Shown here in pieces: positions 1-5,084 of a stretch of DNA of 5,292 nt; the stretch's first letter is position 1, and every line of letters starts with the position of its first letter. The notes under the pieces were generated by a model. That model was not told the origin of the DNA. It saw only the letters and a list, made by a program, of their open reading frames with translations, and searched no databases. The position numbers and the translations under genes are program-made. The stretch is taken from positions 1 through 5,292 of the forward strand of contig JACIXO010000111.1 in NCBI GenBank assembly GCA_014360385.1, written 5' to 3'. Origin of the DNA: Actinomycetota bacterium (GTDB lineage Bacteria; Actinomycetota; Humimicrobiia; Humimicrobiales; Humimicrobiaceae).

Positions 1-1
1 G

Positions 2-526
2 TATTTTGAACCCCTTCTAAGGGGACTTGGGCCTGGAAAGTATATTTCGATAGTTTCCACAGAAAAGGAAGATGACCTTACCAGTGGCAGTTTGGCAGGG
101 TATGTAGACTACATTAGAGGTGATGGTTATAGAGAATATGATGGCTATAGTGAATATGAGGGTAGAGATGAGAGCTATTCGAATTATGAATCTGATAATT
201 CGACTGATACCAGGAATAACACCCGGTATGGATATAATGGCGGACAGGGTGTTGAGACTTGGGGCTCCTACGATTATCAGGAAAACTATCTGGATGCTAC
301 CACCTATAAACTATCTGATAATGTCTTACTAGTAGATGGCCAGTTAATTATAAGGAATTTAGAACTTGTGGGGATAGAAGAGAATGAGTTCTACAGCGGA
401 AGTGCTCTTATAACTGGTGACCAGAGTTTAATAACTATTTATATAAAGTGTGACCTTAAGGAGGCACCCCTGGTGGCGAGGCTTACTAGCGAGGGTAAGT
501 ACAGAATCATGGTGGAGAGTTTATAG
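2..526 (+). CDS. cpaB: CpaB/RcpC-like Tad pilus assembly protein, C-terminal part (5' end outside window)
   Basis: The frame is open from base 2 to the TAG at 524-526, giving 174 visible residues, so the gene begins upstream; the TTG at 92 is internal, not a start. Visible residues 5-38 (LLRGLGPGKYISIV through SLAGYVDYI) resemble the end of the SAF-type region of CpaB/RcpC, where proteins read roughly LPPGMRAVTV...GDRVDVL. The last part (VLLVDGQLIIRNLELVGI, then TIYIKC...APLVARLTSEGKYRIMVES) resembles the RcpC-domain strands ending in a gene-terminal strand. Between them, about residues 42-102 form a Tyr/Asp/Gly/Asn-rich low-complexity insert. CpaB proteins act outside the cytoplasmic membrane and support pilus assembly, in diderms together with the secretin. 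Placement 28 bases before tadZ fits the Tad operon. The assignment rests on weak sequence similarity plus context; any other SAF-like surface protein would be the alternative. Confidence 0.72.
   Translation, partial: YFEPLLRGLGPGKYISIVSTEKEDDLTSGSLAGYVDYIRGDGYREYDGYSEYEGRDESYSNYESDNSTDTRNNTRYGYNGGQGVETWGSYDYQENYLDATTYKLSDNVLLVDGQLIIRNLELVGIEENEFYSGSALITGDQSLITIYIKCDLKEAPLVARLTSEGKYRIMVESL
122..157 (+). repeat. Two tandem 18-base units inside the cpaB-like gene
   Basis: Bases 122-139 and 140-157 are adjacent 18-base copies differing at two positions (T/C at unit position 6, A/T at position 12). They are in frame and encode DGYREY then DGYSEY. The following 18 bases (158-175, EGRDES) look like a degenerate third unit. 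The unit starts the Tyr-rich stretch and suggests that the insert grew by in-frame duplication. Confidence 0.75.
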
Positions 527-554
527 AATCTGGTAGAAGAGAAAGAGCTTTCCA

Positions 555-1373
555 GTGAATCTTAATGTTTCTAATTTCGATTATAAGTATTTGGGAAGTA
601 TTCGGAGGAGTGTTATCCTGTCTGTTGTTTCAAATAAAGGAGGAGTAGGTAAGACTTCGTTATCCTTTGTTTTTTCAATGTTTTTTTCCAGCATAGTAAA
701 AAGAAAAACTCTCCTATTAGAGCTTGATAGTTCACCTGGTGACTTTGGTTCTCTTTTTGATATAGATGTGAGTAGCTCGCTTGAAATTGCTCTTAAATTT
801 CCGAAAAAATACAGCAAATATACCAAAAACATAGATAAGAACCTTGATGTTCTGAGAGGAATATCTAATCCCTTGGTTGCGGAAGGTGTGGAAACGAAAC
901 TTATTTATAATTTGTTCAGGTATATCTGTCAGGAATATGAGTATGTGGTGATAGATACCCAGACTGTACTCAATGGTGTAGTCCTGGATGTACTGAGGAT
1001 TTCAGATTATGTCTTTGTGGTTAGTGATTTTTCAGTAGAGAGCATCTCAAGAATCTCAAGCCTTATAGATTTACTTGTTAATAGGTTTTCTATTTCCAGA
1101 TCCAAAATCAGGGTAGTTATAAACAAAAAAAGATGGTGGGACTTCCTGAGGATAAAAGATCTTTGCAGAATAGCTGGATTTCCAATTGAGGCATTTATAG
1201 GTATGGATAGAAATTTTGACAAAATTATGTTTCTCCTCAATAGAAGAAAAGTCTTCAGGACCGCATTCTTCAAGGAAGTAAGGGGAATGTTAGAAAGATA
1301 TTACCAAAGTATAGAAAATGAGGTTCTAAATGGGGCTAAAGGACAGGCTTGGGAACTGTGGGGAACTGAGTGA
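555..1373 (+). CDS. tadZ: TadZ/CpaE-like ParA/MinD-family ATPase of the Tad pilus
   Basis: The 272-residue product has a deviant Walker A motif KGGVGKT at residues 28-34 (signature Lys28, Lys33), a Walker A' strand TLLLELDSSPGDFG at 52-65 with Asp58, and a Walker B strand YEYVVIDTQT at 128-137 with Asp134. These are the ParA/MinD hallmarks. In Tad systems this protein (TadZ/CpaE) sits at the membrane or pole and places the secretion machine. Many TadZ/CpaE proteins carry an N-terminal receiver-like domain of over 100 residues; here only about 20 residues precede the first strand, so that domain is absent. The residue after the Walker B Asp-Thr is Gln136 instead of the usual Pro. The GTG start at 555 is the first usable start after the in-frame TAG at 534, preceded by a weak purine-rich GAAAGAG (541-547). 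It lies between cpaB and tadA, which supports the TadZ call over a chromosome-partition ParA. Confidence 0.87.
   Translation: MNLNVSNFDYKYLGSIRRSVILSVVSNKGGVGKTSLSFVFSMFFSSIVKRKTLLLELDSSPGDFGSLFDIDVSSSLEIALKFPKKYSKYTKNIDKNLDVLRGISNPLVAEGVETKLIYNLFRYICQEYEYVVIDTQTVLNGVVLDVLRISDYVFVVSDFSVESISRISSLIDLLVNRFSISRSKIRVVINKKRWWDFLRIKDLCRIAGFPIEAFIGMDRNFDKIMFLLNRRKVFRTAFFKEVRGMLERYYQSIENEVLNGAKGQAWELWGTE
1320..1324 (+). promoter_or_regulatory. Ribosome binding site for tadA inside the end of tadZ
   Basis: GAGGT at 1320-1324 lies five bases before ATG 1330 and lies within the tadZ coding sequence. It supports the ATG at 1330, which overlaps tadZ. No other ATG, GTG or TTG occurs in this frame in at least the first 40 codons, so the overlap is not a start-calling error. 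Confidence 0.65.
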
Positions 1374-2523
1374 AGAACAAAAAAGAAAGATAATTTCAAA
1401 AGTAAAGGATAAAGTTAAAGACCATGCTGACATAACCCTTGCAAGCAGCGGGTTTATTAATAGGGATGACTTCAAGGACAAGTTATATTTGCTAATTTCT
1501 AATGTCATTGAAGAGGAATATCCGTATTTAAATTATGAAATCGACAATAGTCTTATTGATGATGCCCTTTCAGAAGTATTTGGACTTGGAATACTTGAGA
1601 GGTTTCTTCAGGATAGGCTAGTTACGGATGTATTAATTCAGGATAGAGAAATGGTCGTTATAAGGAACGGGAAAAAAGAAAATCTGGGAGAAGTTTTTTC
1701 CAATTTAGAAGAGGTAAATCTCATAATTGACAGAATAAAGAGCTATACTGGCAAAACTATTGACCAGAGAGTTCCTTTTCTTAATACCCAACTCTATGAC
1801 GGTAGCAGGTGTTCTGTAGTAATACCTCCTGTTTCTGACAGAATCTATATTTCGATAAGGGTGTTTAACTGCCTTAATTTTGATTTGAAAGATTTATTAA
1901 ACTCAGGCATGTTTGATGAGAGAATCTTCCACATTTTAAACAGGCTGGTGGAAGAAAAGAAAAATATTCTTATTGCTGGCTCTATGGGTTCTGGAAAGAC
2001 AACCCTTCTTAATACACTGGCTAAATTGATTCCTAAAAGTGAATTTATAAATGTAATTCAGGATGTACCAGAGATAAAGCTTGATCAGCACCCCTATGTG
2101 CGTATGCTAACTACGAGGCCCAGGTCAAGAGAGATAGACAATGAAATAAACCAGGATAGGCTAGTATTTGAGACTCTAAGAATGAAAGCGGATAGAATTA
2201 TTTTGGGTGAGGTCCGAGATTCTATGGCTGGTTATCAGCTTCTTCAAGCTTTGAATACTGGCCATAGGGGTAGTTTTAGCACCATCCACGCTGATTCTTC
2301 CTATGATGCTCTTTTAAGACTGGAGACACTGGCTATGGAGTATAAGCCTAACATAAGTAATCATGTGGCGAAAAAATTAATTTGTAGAGCAATTGATGTT
2401 GTTTTGTTTCTGGAATGTGAGAAAGACAAAGACTTAAATATAGTCAATAGAAGACTTAAGGAAATACTGGTAATAGGAAATGATTTAGATAAAAGAGGTG
2501 ATTACAAATTAGAATATCTATAA
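1330..2523 (+). CDS. tadA: TadA/CpaF-like pilus assembly motor ATPase
   Basis: This 397-residue protein is a type II/IV secretion ATPase of the CpaF subfamily and should form the cytoplasmic hexamer that powers Flp fibre assembly. The N-terminal domain includes FGLGILERFLQDRLVTDVLIQD (84-105), the usual GLGPLE...VTDI region, and GKTIDQRVPFLNTQLYDGSR (141-160) followed by VIPP and SIRVF. The C-terminal domain has Walker A GSMGSGKT (217-224), an Asp-box-like IQDVPEI (243-249), Walker B ILGEVR (291-296) and His-box GHRGSFSTIHA (311-321). Two departures are seen by eye: Gln244 where CpaF proteins usually have Glu (IED), and DSMAGYQ after GEVR in place of the usual G-x-E-A-x-D, with one extra residue. 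It overlaps the end of tadZ by 44 bases and ends two bases before the GTG of tadB. Length is near normal for the family. Confidence 0.95.
   Translation: MGLKDRLGNCGELSEEQKRKIISKVKDKVKDHADITLASSGFINRDDFKDKLYLLISNVIEEEYPYLNYEIDNSLIDDALSEVFGLGILERFLQDRLVTDVLIQDREMVVIRNGKKENLGEVFSNLEEVNLIIDRIKSYTGKTIDQRVPFLNTQLYDGSRCSVVIPPVSDRIYISIRVFNCLNFDLKDLLNSGMFDERIFHILNRLVEEKKNILIAGSMGSGKTTLLNTLAKLIPKSEFINVIQDVPEIKLDQHPYVRMLTTRPRSREIDNEINQDRLVFETLRMKADRIILGEVRDSMAGYQLLQALNTGHRGSFSTIHADSSYDALLRLETLAMEYKPNISNHVAKKLICRAIDVVLFLECEKDKDLNIVNRRLKEILVIGNDLDKRGDYKLEYL
2495..2502 (+). promoter_or_regulatory. Strong Shine-Dalgarno-like site upstream of tadB
   Basis: GAGGTGAT at 2495-2502 matches eight consecutive bases complementary to the 3' end of 16S rRNA. 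It lies 23 bases before GTG 2526, too far for normal use, but only five bases before an in-frame ATT at 2508. It is also part of the tadA codons for Arg-Gly-Asp, so a chance match is possible. Confidence 0.4.
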
Positions 2524-2525
2524 TT

Positions 2526-3446
2526 GTGGCTTTGTTTTTGTCAATCGGATTTTTATACCTATTTTCCTTTTTCGTCATCTCGCGGGTTGAGAGAAGGAAT
2601 AATCTCGTAAGGAGAATTTTTCGTTATACCTTCTTTCCGACTCCTGGTTCTAAGTCTTTGAGCAGGAGGAATAAAAATGTGAGCTTTCCCTGGTCAATAT
2701 CAGGAATAGCACGTAACCTTGGATCTTTTATAACAAGAAATAATCTGGGTTTAGAAATAAGAGAATTTATAGCGCTAGTTTTTATTGTATTTTCAACACC
2801 TCTGTTATTCGGTTTGTTTTTTAAGCTCCATATTCTATTGTGTTTACTTTTTTCAATATTAATCTTAGTTTTGTTGTTCGGTGTCATTAACTTTAGGTGC
2901 AGAAGAGAAACAGTAAGGAAGGAAGAACAATTTGAGCAGTTTATGCTCGATCTTATGGGTAATCTTTACTCAACTCCCAACATTCTTAATAGCATTGAAA
3001 AAACTATTGAGACAACTGATTACCCATTGAGGAAAGAATTTGAGCATGTCATTGCTGAGACCAGGAGGGGCAGTCTTTTGAATGATGCCCTGAGAAGAAT
3101 GATTGAAAGAAGTGGCAGCAAAATCATCCGTACTGTCTTACTGGGACTTATTGTTGCGAATGATAAAGGGGTGGATTTGGTAGAGTTTTTAAAGAACCAG
3201 ATTGAATACGTAAGGGAGAAGAAAAGTATAGAAAATTACATTAAGGTACTGAGCTCGGGTCCCAGATATACTTGTTACATCATTATGGTAATTCCACTTG
3301 TTTCTATCTTTGTAATTTTGCTTATAAATAAAGGTTTTCTTGAAGTTTTGCTTTCCGATTTAGGGATTCTGGTGGTAAGCTATGCTTTACTTAGCTATGC
3401 AGTGGGATTTTTTCTGATAAACAGGATCATAAATCTCTCAAAATGA
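2526..3446 (+). CDS. tadB: TadB-like integral membrane platform protein (GspF/T2SSF domain)
   Basis: The 306-residue product has hydrophobic segments at about 2-19, 81-98, 100-122, 248-267 and 278-302. The cytoplasmic T2SSF-type helical domain begins near 133 (EEQFEQFMLDLMGNLYST), contains a TRRGSLLNDALRRM stretch and VLLGLIVANDKGVDLVEFL, and runs to about 247. This is the TadB layout, in which the protein forms the inner-membrane platform with TadC and is worked on by TadA. GTG 2526 is the first standard start after the in-frame TGA at 2499, but no Shine-Dalgarno sequence lies at a normal distance from it. An ATT at 2508 has an excellent site and would add six residues (IRISII) and overlap tadA by 16 bases. 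Translational coupling to the tadA stop, two bases upstream, is the other explanation. Confidence 0.9.
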   Translation: MALFLSIGFLYLFSFFVISRVERRNNLVRRIFRYTFFPTPGSKSLSRRNKNVSFPWSISGIARNLGSFITRNNLGLEIREFIALVFIVFSTPLLFGLFFKLHILLCLLFSILILVLLFGVINFRCRRETVRKEEQFEQFMLDLMGNLYSTPNILNSIEKTIETTDYPLRKEFEHVIAETRRGSLLNDALRRMIERSGSKIIRTVLLGLIVANDKGVDLVEFLKNQIEYVREKKSIENYIKVLSSGPRYTCYIIMVIPLVSIFVILLINKGFLEVLLSDLGILVVSYALLSYAVGFFLINRIINLSK

Positions 3447-3483
3447 CGCTAGTTAAATTTTTAAATTACACTAATTATTCACA

Positions 3484-3512
3484 TTGACATTTACACTGAC
3501 CGTCACTTTGAT
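3484..3512 (+). promoter_or_regulatory. Possible sigma-70/A-type promoter overlapping the start of tadC
   Basis: TTGACA at 3484-3489 is a perfect -35 hexamer and is followed after 17 bases by TTTGAT at 3507-3512, which matches four of six bases of TATAAT. It lies next to the only sizeable gap (37 bases, AT-rich) in the tadZ-tadC block. Its position over the first codons of tadC argues against it as a tadC promoter; transcripts would have to serve flp and tadE or an internal start. Confidence 0.2.
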
Positions 3513-4365
3513 GTTTGATGTAAGTTTGCAAGTAATCAATATATCTATATCTCTTCTGGTTTCATTGTTTGTGTTTTGTTTTCTTTCGTGGATCAGGGTT
3601 TCTGGTTTAAAATCTGCTCTCAAAAGAATTTATGGCTTGGGAAATGCAAAGTTTGGGAGTAGAGTATCCAAGCTGGGCAAACACGGAGATTTGAAGCTTT
3701 TATTTAAAGAGGAAGGAGAAATAAGAATTTATAGGATTAGCATAAAATCTCTTCACGACCTATTCATCATGAGAGTTGTGATTTCACTAACTATTTTTGT
3801 TGCGTGCATTCTCTTTGGGTTGTGGGTGAAGAAAAACTTCATTTTCTACGCACTTGGCTCTTCCTTAATTGCATATTTTTTACCTATGGAAATGGTTAAG
3901 AGCAGAATTAGCTCTAGGAGGAGAAAGGTTTTAGAAGAGCTTCCGGACGTGGTTGATATTTTGTCTTCACTGGTAAATGCAGGTTTGAGTCTTGACGAGG
4001 CTGTAAATTACATCTCTCTTAATTTTGAAGGCGAAGTTAGCAAGCTTTTTAGATTGGTAAAGATTAAGGTATGGGAGGGCTATGGTAAGAAAGAGGCTTT
4101 TTATAAAATTGCCAGGCTTTCCTTCTGTAGTGAATTTAACACTATAGTGAAACTTTTAGTCCAATCTGACATAGTTGGTAATCCTATAAGAGATGTACTT
4201 AAAGAACTTTCGCGCATGATGAGAGATAACCAGCGAGATGTGCTAAAGATGAAGGCTGAGAGATTGGAAGGTAATTTGATATTAATAGTATTCATATTTG
4301 TTTTTATCCCGGTGCTTGTGTTGTTCTTATTGCCAGTCTTACCCCAGTTGAAGATGCTTTTATAA
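3484..4365 (+). CDS. tadC: TadC-like integral membrane platform protein (GspF/T2SSF domain)
   Basis: The 293-residue product has hydrophobic segments near 18-36, 94-114, 118-135 and 264-288. A T2SSF-type domain begins at about 152 with ELPDVVDILSSLVNAGLSLDEAV, a sequence typical of TadC, and continues through VQSDIVGNPIRDVLKELSRMMR. TadC pairs with TadB to form the membrane platform for pilus assembly. TTG 3484 is the first standard start after the in-frame TAA at 3472; ATG 3511 (residue 10) is equally possible, because neither has a Shine-Dalgarno sequence. Both leave the first membrane segment intact. The gene follows tadB after 37 bases of AT-rich DNA and precedes an 81-base flp leader. 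Confidence 0.9.
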   Translation: MTFTLTVTLMFDVSLQVINISISLLVSLFVFCFLSWIRVSGLKSALKRIYGLGNAKFGSRVSKLGKHGDLKLLFKEEGEIRIYRISIKSLHDLFIMRVVISLTIFVACILFGLWVKKNFIFYALGSSLIAYFLPMEMVKSRISSRRRKVLEELPDVVDILSSLVNAGLSLDEAVNYISLNFEGEVSKLFRLVKIKVWEGYGKKEAFYKIARLSFCSEFNTIVKLLVQSDIVGNPIRDVLKELSRMMRDNQRDVLKMKAERLEGNLILIVFIFVFIPVLVLFLLPVLPQLKMLL

Positions 4366-4368
4366 AAA

Positions 4369-4416
4369 TAATCTAAGTAATCTAATGTAATCTAAGATAA
4401 TTAATCCAAGATAATT
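4369..4416 (+). repeat. Short direct repeats in the flp leader
   Basis: TAATCTAA occurs exactly at 4369-4376, 4378-4385 and 4388-4395, and as TAATCCAA at 4402-4409; a fifth, altered copy (TAAATCTAA) is at 4425-4433. In addition, a 15-base unit at 4388-4402 recurs at 4402-4416 with one mismatch, sharing one base. The copies start 9, 10 and 14 bases apart. They fill most of the tadC-flp gap just before the flp ribosome site. Repeated operator, mRNA leader element or simple slippage-derived sequence are all possible. Confidence 0.7.
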
Positions 4417-4434
4417 TTAGAGAGTAAATCTAAA

Positions 4435-4441
4435 AGGAGGT
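4435..4441 (+). promoter_or_regulatory. Ribosome binding site of flp
   Basis: AGGAGGT at 4435-4441 is a full consensus Shine-Dalgarno sequence, five bases before ATG 4447. It is the clearest such site in the window, as expected for an abundant pilin, and it fixes the start of this very short gene. Confidence 0.92.
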
Positions 4442-4446
4442 AAGAA

Positions 4447-4614
4447 ATGCATTTTCTAAGAAGAACTATGGTTAAATTTCACTCTGCTGAGGGAGCTACT
4501 CTTATAGAAATAGCTCTCTACATTGCTCTTGTGGTGATTGTTTGTATAGCAGTTATAACTGCTCTTGGAGGCAAACTTCAGGCTGTTTTTAGGTCCATTG
4601 TGGATAGCTTATAG
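4447..4614 (+). CDS. flp: Flp-type major prepilin (55 residues)
   Basis: The short frame encodes 55 residues: a basic leader (MHFLRRTMVKFHSAEG, 1-16), then ATLIEIALYIALVVIVCIAVITAL, then a polar tail GGKLQAVFRSIVDSL. This matches Flp pilins in length, in the cleavage site after Gly16, in Glu21 at +5 of the mature protein, and in the tail, which resembles TALGTKLSATFNSI in known Flps. The mature 39-residue pilin would be inserted in the membrane and polymerised by TadA/B/C after processing by a TadV/CpaA peptidase, which is not in this window. The usual Flp motif is Glu-Tyr at +5/+6; here +6 is Ile22, with a Tyr at +9 (Tyr25). A cysteine (Cys33) sits within the hydrophobic helix. A TadE/TadF-like pseudopilin is the alternative but would be longer. 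Confidence 0.9.
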   Translation: MHFLRRTMVKFHSAEGATLIEIALYIALVVIVCIAVITALGGKLQAVFRSIVDSL

Positions 4615-4624
4615 AATGAGTACT

Positions 4625-4658
4625 AAAACAGGTTATAAAAAACAGGTAATAAAACAGG
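4625..4658 (+). repeat. Three AAAACAGG repeats before tadE
   Basis: AAAACAGG occurs at 4625-4632, 4639-4646 and 4651-4658, with starts 14 and 12 bases apart; the last copy directly abuts ATG 4659. They make up most of the 44-base flp-tadE gap. The AGGT in the second copy (4644-4647, 11 bases before the ATG) is the best available, though weak, Shine-Dalgarno match for tadE. Confidence 0.65.
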
Positions 4659-5084
4659 ATGAATTACATTTCTCTAAAATCACAGGAAGGAAATATTTTG
4701 ATTGAGCTTTCGCTTGTTACTCCTATCCTTCTTCTAATGTTAGCAGGGATTGTTCAGTTTGGCTTTATTCTTAATGCCAAAGTAGCTGTAAATGCAGCTT
4801 CATATGAAGCTGCAAGGGTCGCTACTCTTGCAGATGACCCAGTCCGGGAGGCGCTTGATTCTGTTAAAGACTACGCCTCTTCAACTTTGCCGGGATGGGA
4901 TTTTAGCAGAAGACTAAAAGCTCGGGTAGTTGTTTCAGGAAATAACCCTGGGGACCTTGTTAGTGTAGAAGTAATTTACATGGTTCCTGTTTTTTTCTCT
5001 CGAATTTTGCCTGTTGGTAGGGAATGGGATGGATATATCCATGTAAGTGGTTCAAGTGTCATGAGTATAGAAGAGAAGGAATAA
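4659..5084 (+). CDS. tadE: TadE-like minor pseudopilin
   Basis: The 141-residue product starts with a short leader MNYISLKSQEG, then NILIELSLVTPILLLMLAGIVQFGFI. Cleavage after Gly11 would put Glu16 at +5, the type IV prepilin rule. A single membrane helix covers about 13-37, followed by VAVNAASYEAARVA (42-55), the AAR-containing stretch typical of TadE, and a soluble domain with PGDLVSVEVIYMVPVFF (97-113) as in TadE proteins. TadE is processed by the same peptidase as Flp and is required for Flp fibre formation, probably as a minor or initiating component. ATG 4659 is the first start after an in-frame TAA at 4650 and has only a weak ribosome site. It lies 44 bases after flp in the usual Tad order; length is normal for the family. 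Confidence 0.9.
   Translation: MNYISLKSQEGNILIELSLVTPILLLMLAGIVQFGFILNAKVAVNAASYEAARVATLADDPVREALDSVKDYASSTLPGWDFSRRLKARVVVSGNNPGDLVSVEVIYMVPVFFSRILPVGREWDGYIHVSGSSVMSIEEKE

Noticed and set aside
120..332. A second + strand frame, Met/Ile-rich, inside the cpaB-like gene
   Set aside because: It is an out-of-frame reading of the repetitive Tyr-rich region; its odd composition follows from the GAT/TAT codons of the real gene and it has no ribosome site.
581..1508. Several minus-strand open frames opposite tadZ and the start of tadA
   Set aside because: They lie antisense to well-supported ATPase genes, share no recognisable motif, and are expected by chance opposite AT-rich coding DNA.
2624..2887. 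Minus-strand frame opposite tadB
   Set aside because: Antisense to the membrane segments of tadB; no family resemblance or start signal.
4101..4295. Minus-strand frame opposite tadC
   Set aside because: Antisense to the conserved T2SSF domain of tadC; no independent support.
4391..4415. GATAAT hexamers (4396-4401 and 4410-4415) as -10 boxes for flp
   Set aside because: Each matches TATAAT in five of six bases, but no TTGACA-like hexamer lies 16-18 bases upstream of either.
4366..4446. CRISPR-like array or riboswitch in the flp leader
   Set aside because: The repeats are only 8-15 bases with almost no spacers, and no stable stem is visible (only about five pairs, TCTAA with TTAGA), so neither fits.
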